Positions 36,909-44,874 of a DNA stretch of 64,000 nt are shown in pieces. A model generated the notes under the pieces. It was not told the origin of the DNA. It saw only the letters and a program-made list of their open reading frames with translations, and ran no database searches. Within the stretch, counting starts at the first letter, position 1. The number at the start of each line of letters is the position of its first letter. Source of the DNA: an uncultured Prevotellaceae bacterium (GTDB taxonomy: Bacteria > Bacteroidota > Bacteroidia > Bacteroidales > Bacteroidaceae); contig CACYNE010000003.1 in assembly GCA_902775605.1 (NCBI GenBank), positions 1 to 64,000 on the forward strand, read 5' to 3'. Position numbers and translations under genes: made by a program.

Positions 36909-38057
36909 TCAGTTCTTGTTTAGTTCCTGAATAATTCTGCGGACTATGGTTTCCGAAGACTGCCCTGTTTCTTTAGTCCCATAGAAGCGGTTGATCTTTT
37001 CGGCAATGGCCTGATGGTCGTAGGAATAGAGATTGGCCAGGATGTGATCCAGTTCGCTCTGATTCTTGGCTACCAAGTAGCCTGCCTCATTAGGATTGAC
37101 CCAAAGGGGACGCCCCTGTGCCTCATATTCATTTCTATCAAAGTGTGCCAGAACAACAGGCTTTCCTGTTAAAAGAAAATCGCCTGCGCAGCTGGAATAG
37201 TCGGTAATCAGCAAATCGGCAATTAATAATAGATCGGCCATATCGGGATATGAAGTCACGTCAAAGTATGCAGGACTATCAGAACTCATAGATATTCCTT
37301 TTGAAAGAGAATGTGAGCGTACCAAACATATCCATTTCTCGCCGTTAAACTCTAAGTTCTCAATGGAAGCAGCAATGTCTATTGCACACTGCTGACAGCC
37401 CCTATCATCTCTAAATGTTGGAGCGTATAGCATGACCTTTACGTCGTTACTAATTCCCAAACGTCTTCTCACTTCAACAACCTCATCACTATATTTGTCG
37501 ATGTTCACCAACTTGTCGTTACGAGGCATACCCTCCACAATAATCTCACCATCATAAAGAAATCCTTGACGAGCCTTCCGGATGCCATAATCGGAGGCTG
37601 CTACGAAAAGATCGCAGTCTGACATGTCATATCCGTTGTAATCTCTCCCTTTGCTGTAATCTGTCAAGTAGCCAATGGTCTTCAGTCCTCTGTCGCCATG
37701 CCAGGTCTGGATGTAATAATTATCTTTGCCTTTATATACCCCAAGTTGCTTTCGATATATGTAGTTGAGCACCCACACGTTGGCTTGAGCCTGTGCCTTG
37801 AGTGACAAGCGAGGTGTTAGTGGAACAACTGTGACATAGTCTGGCACATATTGCTTATATTGAGGCTTTATCAGCCACACAATTTTCACGTCAGGAGTCA
37901 TACGGTGAAGACACTCGCTAATGGCACGGGGATTGTCGGAGTACTGACCACGGAATGAGGCAAAAAAGACAGTATTCTCTTTCCTTGGTCTCGTGATGTA
38001 ACACAAGTACATGTAGGTCGTTCTGGCCCATTTCCTTACTATTGTAGTGATTTTCAT
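36909..38057 (-). CDS. CDP-glycerol:polymer glycerophosphotransferase-like (TagB/TagF family)
   Basis: 382 residues. Family motifs are complete: YIQTWHGDRGLKTIGYL (about 107-123), VEGMPRNDKLV (about 175-185), VMLYAPTFRDD (about 208-218) and LLITDYSSCAGDFLLTGKPV (about 279-298). These enzymes move glycerol- or ribitol-phosphate from the CDP form to a lipid-linked sugar. They are classic in Gram-positive teichoic acid synthesis but also occur in Gram-negative capsules. The TagD-like gene 12 bases upstream would supply the CDP-activated donor. Confidence 0.92.
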   Translation of the reverse strand: MKITTIVRKWARTTYMYLCYITRPRKENTVFFASFRGQYSDNPRAISECLHRMTPDVKIVWLIKPQYKQYVPDYVTVVPLTPRLSLKAQAQANVWVLNYIYRKQLGVYKGKDNYYIQTWHGDRGLKTIGYLTDYSKGRDYNGYDMSDCDLFVAASDYGIRKARQGFLYDGEIIVEGMPRNDKLVNIDKYSDEVVEVRRRLGISNDVKVMLYAPTFRDDRGCQQCAIDIAASIENLEFNGEKWICLVRSHSLSKGISMSSDSPAYFDVTSYPDMADLLLIADLLITDYSSCAGDFLLTGKPVVLAHFDRNEYEAQGRPLWVNPNEAGYLVAKNQSELDHILANLYSYDHQAIAEKINRFYGTKETGQSSETIVRRIIQELNKN

Positions 38058-38069
38058 GTTTCAAGTTCT

Positions 38070-38498
38070 TCAGTCTTCAATCTTCTCGTTTTCTTTTTCT
38101 CGCAGGAGCGAGGAACTCACACCGTCGGTATGGCGTAGATACACCACCTCGGCACCAAACGGTTTCAAGTCGTCCTCTGTCTGCTTCCAACGTTCATCAC
38201 CTTTCCAGTCATTGCCGATGAACACGGCATCGAAATGCACTCGCTGCCAGGCTTCGGTCTTATCGAGCGTATTGCAAAACACCACCCTGTCCACACACCG
38301 CAGCTCGCCGATGATGGCAGCACGGTCATGCTCGTTGACTACAGGCACCTTATGCTTATATTCGTTCACCAACTGGTCCGTATTCACGCCGACAATTAAC
38401 TCTTCACAAAGCTCCTTTGCCTGGTGAAGAAGGTTCAGGTGCCCGATATGAAACATATCAAATGTACCTTGCGTATATCCTATCTTATACTTTTTCAT
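38070..38498 (-). CDS. Glycerol-3-phosphate cytidylyltransferase-like (TagD family)
   Basis: 142 residues. The nucleotidyltransferase signature GTFDMFHIGH (11-20) has both histidines of HxGH, and the C-terminal RHTDGVSSSLLRE is the RTxGxSTT-type motif in altered form. TagD makes CDP-glycerol from CTP and glycerol-3-phosphate. A related role with another alditol phosphate is possible. It overlaps the neighbouring acyltransferase gene by four bases and lies just before the TagF-like gene. Confidence 0.9.
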   Translation of the reverse strand: MKKYKIGYTQGTFDMFHIGHLNLLHQAKELCEELIVGVNTDQLVNEYKHKVPVVNEHDRAAIIGELRCVDRVVFCNTLDKTEAWQRVHFDAVFIGNDWKGDERWKQTEDDLKPFGAEVVYLRHTDGVSSSLLREKENEKIED

Positions 38499-39043
38499 TT
38501 TGCCTGTTTATATTTGTCAGGTATCTCTTCCGGTCTTTTGGGACGTATCTGGTTGAGACCTTTCACTACACTATGGGAAGGTACATCCTTGGTGACAATA
38601 GCACAGGCGCCAATGGTGACGTCATCGCCAATGATGACTGGGCCAATCACAGTAGCCTTAGAACCAAGAAGACAATCGTTACCAAATTTGGCATGACGGC
38701 GAATGTGGTTTTTAATAAGTTCCCTGTCACCCTTCACAGCAGCCATTGCAACAAAGAAGGGATAGACCTTGCATCCAGAACCCACCTCTGCTGTTGGACC
38801 GATACGGATACCCATAGGGTGGCGTATCTCGAAATTATCGCCAATCTTGACCGTACACGGTATCTTCAATTGGTATTGTTCCTGCAATTTGTTTTCCAAA
38901 CGTTTGGCACGCTTACGGTTGATGTAACCACCCCTTTCATAGAGGCGGCGCATTTTCCAAAATTTTCTTTCTACCTTACGGTCATAATTACTGATACACA
39001 AAATATCAGTCAACCAGATTTTGATTTCTTTAAAAATACTCAT
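38495..39043 (-). CDS. Serine acetyltransferase-like acyltransferase
   Basis: 182 residues. Hexapeptide repeats run from about 75 to 165 (FEIRHPMGIRIGPTAEVG, then FGNDCLLGSKATVIGPVIIG), ending in ACAIVTKDVPSHSV. It resembles CysE but lacks the CysE N-terminal helical domain, so it more likely acetylates a polysaccharide sugar. It overlaps the flippase gene and the TagD-like gene by four bases each, which implies tight translational coupling. Confidence 0.88.
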   Translation of the reverse strand: MSIFKEIKIWLTDILCISNYDRKVERKFWKMRRLYERGGYINRKRAKRLENKLQEQYQLKIPCTVKIGDNFEIRHPMGIRIGPTAEVGSGCKVYPFFVAMAAVKGDRELIKNHIRRHAKFGNDCLLGSKATVIGPVIIGDDVTIGACAIVTKDVPSHSVVKGLNQIRPKRPEEIPDKYKQAK

Positions 39044-40512
39044 TTCTTATTGATTTTTCGTCTTAATTTCTTTGTGATGGGTTTTACTGCCTCGCAGAAT
39101 AATTGATAAGCCTCGGGGCGAAACATCACCGACCAACAAGCATATAGTGCTACAAAGATGACGAACTTTAGTACCCCGTCAGCATAAAGCGACAGAGAAC
39201 AGAGGCCCACAACGGCGTATGAGAGGGCTGCAATAGATAGCGATGCCATTAGCACGGGCTGCAGATCAAGGATTTGCCGCTGCCAACGATACCCGATATG
39301 CTTTGAGACGAGCCAGATGTTGATGAAATAAGAAAACCACGTGTTGAGCACCATACCCAATAGCATTCCTCGCATGCCATCAAGCAGCAAGCCGGCAACG
39401 ACGAAGACGATGCCAACAGCGCGCTTCACGAATGTCCATACAAACATGGTACGGCTCTTGCCGATAGCTGCCACCGACTGATAGTTCACCGACTGCAGGC
39501 TGTAGGCCAGACCGGCGATGCAGAGTACCTGAAAGTAGGGCACGCTGTCTGCCCACCTGTCAGAATAAAGCAATATGAACAATGGTTTGGCACAGAGCAG
39601 CAGGATGAACATCAGCGGGAAGGTGACGTAGGACAATGTCAATGTAATCTTCTTGATCATGTCGCCTAGAGCTGCCTTATTGTCCTGCATCTCTGCATAA
39701 AGGGGATACGTCACCTGCGACATCACTTTCGAAATGCTGGTTGAGGCGAGTCGCTCGGTAGAGTTAGCCTTAGAATAGTAGCCCATAGTGGCCGGGTTAT
39801 AGAACTTACCAATCAACAAGCCCTGTATCTGCTGACCAAACTGATTCAGCATGTTTGTCAGAAACATATAGAAACCAAAGCTGAAGAGTTCTCGAAACGA
39901 CTGCCATGAGAATACCCATTGTGGGCGCCACCGAACGTAGAACCAAAAAATCAGGGCAGGGATGGCTGCTGTCAGTATGTTTTGTGCCACCAAAGCCCAG
40001 ACACCAAAGCCGTGATAGGCCATGATGATAGTTACTGTCAATGCGGTAACCGATGTCAGGATGGTGACGATGGAAAGGACTTTGAAGTTCAGCTTCTTAC
40101 GGAGTTGATTACGCTGAACAATATTGAAGGCATAGATGAACAAAACGATTCCTTGAATTCTCAAGACATCACTCAACAAGGGGATGTCATAGAACTCAGC
40201 TATAAAGGGAGCCGACAAGTAGAGTACGGCATAGAGTACCACCGACAGACCTATGTTCCAAAAGAAGATGGTGGAATAGTCCGTCTGTGTGGGATTCTTC
40301 TTCTGAATAAGTGCAGACCCGAAGCCACCGTCAATGAATGATTCTGCCAAAAGCATGAAAATCATCAGCATGCCTATGCAGCCATAGTCGTAGGGGGTAA
40401 GCAGACGTGCAAGGATGATACCCGAGACGAACTGAATCAGCATTGTAGAGTATTTCTGTAGTGCAGTCCACAGAATGCCATATGTAGCTTTTTGCTTTAG
40501 ACTCTTGGCCAT
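39040..40512 (-). CDS. Wzx-type polysaccharide flippase
   Basis: 490 residues with about 12-14 membrane helices, in the MOP superfamily. The N-terminal AKSLKQKATYGILWTALQKY and the LARLLTPYDYGCIGMLMIF stretch (about 34-52) are typical of WzxC/TuaB-like exporters. It should flip lipid-linked repeat units to the periplasm, where the EpsG-type protein could polymerise them. First gene of the 13-gene reverse-strand cluster; its promoter is probably at 40615-40622. Confidence 0.93.
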   Translation of the reverse strand: MAKSLKQKATYGILWTALQKYSTMLIQFVSGIILARLLTPYDYGCIGMLMIFMLLAESFIDGGFGSALIQKKNPTQTDYSTIFFWNIGLSVVLYAVLYLSAPFIAEFYDIPLLSDVLRIQGIVLFIYAFNIVQRNQLRKKLNFKVLSIVTILTSVTALTVTIIMAYHGFGVWALVAQNILTAAIPALIFWFYVRWRPQWVFSWQSFRELFSFGFYMFLTNMLNQFGQQIQGLLIGKFYNPATMGYYSKANSTERLASTSISKVMSQVTYPLYAEMQDNKAALGDMIKKITLTLSYVTFPLMFILLLCAKPLFILLYSDRWADSVPYFQVLCIAGLAYSLQSVNYQSVAAIGKSRTMFVWTFVKRAVGIVFVVAGLLLDGMRGMLLGMVLNTWFSYFINIWLVSKHIGYRWQRQILDLQPVLMASLSIAALSYAVVGLCSLSLYADGVLKFVIFVALYACWSVMFRPEAYQLFCEAVKPITKKLRRKINKK

Positions 40513-40614
40513 AAGCTATCTTGTATATCGACTTTTTGAAAGTTATTATCACTTTACCCAAAGGATTCACCTGCTTCTGGTGGCATCATAGCCGAAAAAG
40601 GCAGATTTTAAGCG

Positions 40615-40622
40615 CAAAAGTA
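40615..40622 (-). promoter_or_regulatory. -7 element of the polysaccharide cluster
   Basis: TACTTTTG on the reverse strand, about 100 bases before the flippase start. No good -33 is seen. The leader (about 40513-40608) contains no recognisable antiterminator target or invertible repeat, and no UpxY-type gene is nearby. Confidence 0.5.
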
Positions 40623-40730
40623 AAAAAAATGATACACTTTTCGTTGTTTCTGAAGTAAAAACTCTCCTCTAAGGCCGCATTTTAACTTTTTTTCAGGATA
40701 TAACGGGCAGAAAAAGGTGGAAGATGAACA

Positions 40731-40765
40731 AAAAAGGGCATCCACACGCATGTGGATGCCCTTTT
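40731..40765 (-). terminator. Terminator between the 40.8 kb gene and the polysaccharide cluster
   Basis: AAAAGGGCATCCACA (40732-40746) pairs perfectly with TGTGGATGCCCTTTT (40751-40765) around a four-base loop. A and T runs on both sides allow it to work in both directions; its main use is for the reverse-strand gene that ends at 40808. Confidence 0.85.
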
Positions 40766-40807
40766 GCTGTGTTTGAGGTTCTTGACCTCAGACGATTTGG
40801 CTGGTCA

Positions 40808-41851
40808 TCAATTCTCAGGGTCTTCACCGTCATTACCGTTTCCGCCGCCATTGTTGTTACCGGAATTTCCTCCAGTATTGTCGCCGGATGTACTGCCTGT
40901 GTTACCACCTGTGTTCGAATCGCCACCGCCGTTTGTTGAAGAACCACCGTTAGTGGTGGCGGTAGGAGCAGGCTGAAGAACCTCTTTGCCATTCAAGAAA
41001 CGCTCCAGACCAACAGGATAGGTAGAAATGGCCTCTGTGAAGGTTGGTGTGGCGCTGGTCACGTTAAACTGAGCACGACTGCGAAGCCAGTTGCCATTCA
41101 CGTGGCGTGAGGAAATGGCTGCCATGTAGGTGTTGGCGGTGGTAGCACCAGCAGCCAGTTCTGACAACAGGCGAATCTCAACCTTCAGGGTGTTTGACGT
41201 GAAAGAGAGTGCTGCAGAAGTAGCGTCGCCGGTTACTGCGATGACGAAAGACTCCAACACCGTGGCACCACTCATGTAGGTGAAACGCACGGCTCCAAAA
41301 CCGTAAGTGCTGTCAGACTTTGGGAACATCACTGCGATGGTACAGATATCGCCGTAGTTCTTACAGCCCATGGCTTCAGCCACCTCAGCAATGCTTCCGC
41401 CTGCGGTCGTTGCCATATTCACCGTCACCTTCTTGTTGGCCACGTTAATGCTGCCAATCTCTGCATCGACAAGTGCCTTGGGGAGGGAACCTTCAGAGAT
41501 GATGTAGCTGCCAGGAACAAGACCAGGCTGCTGGTACTTGTTGAATCCAAAGAAGCCATTGTCATACTCCTTGCTAATCTGGATTTGCTTCATGTTTGCG
41601 GACATGAATTCAACCATACAGGCTTTGCCGGCAGGCTTGCCTTCGAATGATTGGTCACAGATGGACTTCATTGCCGAGTAAGCGGCACCAGCGGTGCTCA
41701 GCAAACAGCGCTGGGTCATCTGAGGAAGAGTACGAGGGTTCTTACCACCCTCCACGCGATCTTTCGTGATTTGTTTTCCGTCAACAACACTAAAGGTGTG
41801 AGACTTGGTACTGCCACGACGCAAACCGAAATAAGAAGTAGATGTTGCCAT
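40808..41851 (-). CDS. Protein of unknown function with Gly/Asn-rich tail
   Basis: 347 residues, no signal peptide. The N-terminus (RGSTKSHTFSVVDGKQITKD, then NPRTLPQMTQRCLLST) recalls the opening of Bacteroidetes DUF6266-type proteins, in which an RT-P-Q-x-QR motif follows a glycine-rich start; this likeness is weak. The middle is rich in small residues and beta-prone. The last 45 residues are almost only Gly, Asn, Ser, Thr and Asp (TNGGSSTNGGGDSNTGGNTG and onward). Its promoter at 41995-42002 is flanked by two periodic short repeats. Function unknown. Confidence 0.65.
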   Translation of the reverse strand: MATSTSYFGLRRGSTKSHTFSVVDGKQITKDRVEGGKNPRTLPQMTQRCLLSTAGAAYSAMKSICDQSFEGKPAGKACMVEFMSANMKQIQISKEYDNGFFGFNKYQQPGLVPGSYIISEGSLPKALVDAEIGSINVANKKVTVNMATTAGGSIAEVAEAMGCKNYGDICTIAVMFPKSDSTYGFGAVRFTYMSGATVLESFVIAVTGDATSAALSFTSNTLKVEIRLLSELAAGATTANTYMAAISSRHVNGNWLRSRAQFNVTSATPTFTEAISTYPVGLERFLNGKEVLQPAPTATTNGGSSTNGGGDSNTGGNTGSTSGDNTGGNSGNNNGGGNGNDGEDPEN

Positions 41852-41918
41852 CTTAATATGGTGCCAATGAGAAAAGCACTACTCAGCAGTTAGAACCGTT
41901 TTTTCTTCGATATCATTA

Positions 41919-41950
41919 ATCGGACTTAAATCGGAGGTACATCGGAGGTA
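41919..41950. repeat. ATCGGA repeated with an 11-base period in the leader
   Basis: ATCGGA begins at 41919, 41930 and 41941, exactly 11 bases apart, and the last two copies extend to ATCGGAGGTA. They lie between the promoter and the start of the 40.8 kb gene, so they are in its transcribed leader of about 140 bases. Confidence 0.7.
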
Positions 41951-41994
41951 CTCCCTCGGTTCTCCGGCCTTGTTTCTGGCCCTCATTGACGATG

Positions 41995-42002
41995 CAAAGG
42001 TA
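41995..42002 (-). promoter_or_regulatory. -7 element of the 40.8 kb gene
   Basis: TACCTTTG on the reverse strand. A near-consensus -33 (CTTG, complement of 42023-42026) lies 20 bases upstream. The leader to the start codon at 41851 is about 140 bases, long for this genome. Confidence 0.6.
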
Positions 42003-42054
42003 CAACATTTGAGGACCCAAAACAAGAGAATTTAAGTATTTGATTATTAGTGAC

Positions 42055-42133
42055 TTACGGCATTTTACGGCGTCTTACGCCGACTTGCGGAATAGTATTT
42101 TTCACCGCCGTTTTTACTGACGGAAACTTACGG
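42055..42133. repeat. TTACGG-type words with a 10-base period
   Basis: TTACGG at 42055 and 42065, TTACGC at 42075 and TTGCGG at 42085 are each 10 bases apart; a further TTACGG starts at 42128. They fall between the stop of the gene at 42139 and the promoter of the 40.8 kb gene. The stretch GGCGTCTTACGCC (42069-42081) could also form a small hairpin. Confidence 0.7.
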
Positions 42134-42138
42134 AATGA

Positions 42139-43056
42139 TTATTTGCCCCAATTGATAAGATTGGCAGGGTTTACCATAAATTCTTGGCGGTCTCTGTTCT
42201 TTCCAATCAGGAAATCCTGGATTTGTTCCTTTAACAAAACACGGTCGTTGACGATGACCTGTTGAAAGGTGGTTCTTAGAAGAATGGCAAAATTATAGTA
42301 TTTCTCTCCTTTGGTATATTCATTGTTACGAATGGTTTTCCAACAGGAGATGTCATTATCGCGTAACGACTTGTTCACATCTCTGCTAAATACAAAATGA
42401 TGCTCCTTGTCCCATCCGCAGTGATATTGAAGGTTGACCCACTTCAGAAACTCTTTTTGCTCGCAATCTTCTTTTATCCACTTCAGGTGCAGGAATACTT
42501 TGTAGGCCACAAACCATTCCACTCGACCTGTTTTCTTGAATGTCAGCCTGTCCAAAGCCTTTTTGACCTTCTGCCCCCTGACCCTTTCATCAAAGATGTC
42601 GTCAAGGCTGTCGTCATAGGAGAGTTCCTCTGCCAGTGGCTCTGCCATTCTCGGACGGTTGTTCTCATCACTGGCAAATCGCTGATTGCGTTTGGCGGAA
42701 TATGGACTGGGAGATTGTACCGCATACATCAGTTCACGGCATACTGTAAACAGGGCTGCATCGTGAAGAGAAATACCACATTCTTCTATCTGGACTTTTA
42801 ATGTGAGACATACAGAACACGTTCTTTCTGTGGGAGGAAGGACCTTCACCCCCAACTTAATCAGGTTCCAATAAATATCCACATCGGGTGCTTTTCTATA
42901 GCCTGTTATGAAATTTTCATGCTCAAGCGCATCCAGAAAATCTTGCCAGGTCAGAGTTGCTCCTGTTAAGCAAATTGTAGTCACATCTCTTACCTCAACA
43001 TTGTTCCAGACGGCCCCTTCCAAAAAATTATGGCTTGTCAGCTGACTATTTGCCAT
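42139..43056 (-). CDS. Soluble protein of unknown function
   Basis: 305 residues, no signal peptide or membrane segment, rich in charged and aromatic residues. A cysteine pair (RTCSVCLTLKVQIEECG, about 79-95) and a C-terminal region with many Trp/Phe/Lys are the only clear marks. The ATG at 43056 has no in-frame ATG, GTG or TTG between it and an upstream stop, so the start is fairly safe. It lies 62 bases after a small ORF that shares its promoter. No family recognised; base use is more AT-rich than the housekeeping genes. Confidence 0.65.
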   Translation of the reverse strand: MANSQLTSHNFLEGAVWNNVEVRDVTTICLTGATLTWQDFLDALEHENFITGYRKAPDVDIYWNLIKLGVKVLPPTERTCSVCLTLKVQIEECGISLHDAALFTVCRELMYAVQSPSPYSAKRNQRFASDENNRPRMAEPLAEELSYDDSLDDIFDERVRGQKVKKALDRLTFKKTGRVEWFVAYKVFLHLKWIKEDCEQKEFLKWVNLQYHCGWDKEHHFVFSRDVNKSLRDNDISCWKTIRNNEYTKGEKYYNFAILLRTTFQQVIVNDRVLLKEQIQDFLIGKNRDRQEFMVNPANLINWGK

Positions 43057-43118
43057 TTCATCGCAGGCTTTATTCTCATATGCTACGACAGGATGACTGT
43101 GGGTTTCAATCTGATAAT

Positions 43119-43256
43119 TTAAGTGCTGTCTTCACTTTCTTTCTGAATGGTAATAATCAGAGTTCCAATTTGCATGGCAACATCCTTGTCATATTTTATC
43201 ACCTGATAAGGTGGCTGCAAAGGAACGTATAATGTGCTTACAATTTTATTCACCAT
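43119..43256 (-). CDS. Small protein of 45 residues, unknown function
   Basis: Reverse-strand reading frame from ATG 43256 to TAA 43121-43119. It begins MVNKIVSTLYVPLQPPYQVI and ends in a charged KESEDST. It is supported by a -7 element (43280-43287) 23 bases before its start, while the larger gene downstream has no promoter of its own. It may be a small partner of the 42.1 kb protein. No homology is claimed. Confidence 0.5.
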   Translation of the reverse strand: MVNKIVSTLYVPLQPPYQVIKYDKDVAMQIGTLIITIQKESEDST

Positions 43257-43279
43257 AATCTTGATAAATAAATTGAGTG

Positions 43280-43287
43280 CAAAATTA
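43280..43287 (-). promoter_or_regulatory. -7 element for the 45-residue ORF and the 42.1 kb gene
   Basis: TAATTTTG on the reverse strand, 23 bases before the small ORF start. The expected -33 position falls within the terminator hairpin at 43297-43321. Confidence 0.55.
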
Positions 43288-43296
43288 CTAAAAAAT

Positions 43297-43321
43297 CCCC
43301 ATATTCAGACTGAATACGGGG
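43297..43321 (-). terminator. Terminator of the outer-membrane barrel gene
   Basis: CCCCATATTCAG (43297-43308) and CTGAATACGGGG (43310-43321) pair with one mismatch. On the reverse strand they are followed by a T-rich run (complement of 43290-43296). Confidence 0.7.
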
Positions 43322-43414
43322 AAATTTATAGGTTATTTGACTTCCTAGCTCGCTTAATCGCGGCTTTCACGGTGCAAAGATATTTTTTTTCACATTAAAG
43401 CACTTTCCGTCAGT

Positions 43415-43987
43415 TTAGAACTTATATCTCAGTCCGGCACAGAGCAGGCCTTTTTCCCCCACACCAGCCTCGACGAAGCCACGGAACTGCTGACCACCGA
43501 ACTCGGCACCCAAAGCTATGGCCTGGAACATAAAAGCAGTCAGTGTCTCGTCTTTTGCGTTGGGGTCATTGGCCTTCGCATTGTCATTACAAGAAATAGA
43601 GCAGAACATCACACCAGCAGAGAGGGCAGAATACATGCCGAAGCCTTTCTTGCGCAGCCAATTGAACTTCACCGACGGCATCACCGTGAAAAAGGTCTCG
43701 GTGAGGTCTTCCTGATGTGTTTTGTCGTCTTCGGCCTTACAACCGGCAAATGCGGTAACAGCACCTAAACCAATGCCGGGTGAGACGTTGTAATAATACT
43801 CCACACCTATGGGACCCCAGAACGAAGCCTGGTCGCCTGCAGCGACTGACCACACACTGGTGACGAATGAAAGGACGTTGGATGCTGAGCCCACGCCATA
43901 GAAAACACCAACTTCGTGTTTTTCTTCCTGTGCCTGTACGCCCATGCAGAGCAGAGCTACACACATTGTTACAAAAATCTTTTTCAT
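43415..43987 (-). CDS. Outer-membrane beta-barrel protein
   Basis: 190 residues with a signal peptide (MKKIFVTMCVALLCMGVQAQ). The mature part has alternating beta strands rich in Gly and aromatic residues, and ends in LRYKF with a terminal Phe, as needed for barrel insertion. The size suggests an eight-stranded barrel. It has an unusual number of cysteines for this class (in AGCKA, MFCSISC and LLCAGL). Function unknown. It has its own terminator at 43297-43321. Confidence 0.8.
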   Translation of the reverse strand: MKKIFVTMCVALLCMGVQAQEEKHEVGVFYGVGSASNVLSFVTSVWSVAAGDQASFWGPIGVEYYYNVSPGIGLGAVTAFAGCKAEDDKTHQEDLTETFFTVMPSVKFNWLRKKGFGMYSALSAGVMFCSISCNDNAKANDPNAKDETLTAFMFQAIALGAEFGGQQFRGFVEAGVGEKGLLCAGLRYKF

Positions 43988-44065
43988 ACGCTATTTGTTT
44001 TATTTATCAATTGCCTTTGCCCAAAATATCCCTTGCCAGCGAGTTTAATGCAATGCTGCGTTTTC

Positions 44066-44848
44066 TCAATTATTAAAAGACAAGTTGACGCGTGAGGCCT
44101 TCAGCCCTTTCCCCTGCAGGGTGATGGTGGCCTTACCTTTCTTGCCTGTGCTTCTGACCACGAGCAGGGCACGACCCTTCCAAGCCTTGTGCGTGCTGTC
44201 GGTGTAGCGGTCGCAGTCCTTGATGTCGGCATTGCCGAAACCGATGAGTGTAGCAGGACCGCTGACGGAAGCCGTTAACTCGTTGGCAGCAAGGGGATTG
44301 AACGTGCCGTTGGCATCTGTCAGCTCTATGGTGATGAAAGCAAGATCCTGTCCGTCGGCCTTTAGCGCTGTGCGGTCGGCTGTCAGGCGGATGGTCTTGG
44401 CTTCATCGGCTGTACTAAGTGTTTTGATGCGTCCCCAACATGTCTGAGCACGTAGTGTGCCCGCTTCATAAGGCACGGTAAAGACGGCTTTGAACTCTGT
44501 GCTTTGACTGACATTCTTGGTATCGATGAGCTTGTCATTGAGGAAGAGCTTAACTTGTGGATCTTTCGTATAAACTTCCACCTCGATGTTCTTACTCTCG
44601 TGGCCGGGCCATGTCCAGCTCTCATAGGTAGGCCATACACTCCACATCGTGGTGTGTATCTTTCCGTAGTAGCCATCAGGCTCCTTCACAGCCAGATATA
44701 GACCATTATCGTCTATTGGCGTGGAACTCATCTGGCCATCCCTCCATTCATGCTCTGGCATGTCCATGGTTTTTCTCCACAACATCTCGCGGTAGTGGCT
44801 GATGGGCTTGCGCTGACCTGTGAGGTCGAAATAGTGATAAAATCTGTT
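44066..44848 (-). pseudogene. C-terminal remnant of a GH2 beta-galactosidase-type gene
   Basis: The open frame from 44848 begins in mid-domain (FYHYFDLTGQRKPISHYREM), which matches the end of the GH2 catalytic barrel, with an in-frame TGA just before it. It then runs through the downstream immunoglobulin-like domains of GH2 enzymes (EVEVYTKDPQVKLFLNDKLI, then LTADRTALKADGQDLAFITI). The first ATG in frame is at 44785. Full GH2 enzymes of this type have 800 or more residues, so the N-terminal two-thirds are lost and the catalytic residues are missing. An upstream ATG at 44852 is in a different frame. Confidence 0.75.
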
Positions 44849-44874
44849 TCATTTTTATAGTTATTGATACTAAG

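Noticed and set aside
27740..40512. Polysaccharide cluster as a tRNA-integrated genomic island
   Set aside because: No integrase gene and no second copy of the tRNA 3' end was seen at the far side of the cluster.
40513..40730. Invertible promoter before the polysaccharide cluster
   Set aside because: No pair of inverted repeats flanks the promoter and no site-specific recombinase gene is nearby.
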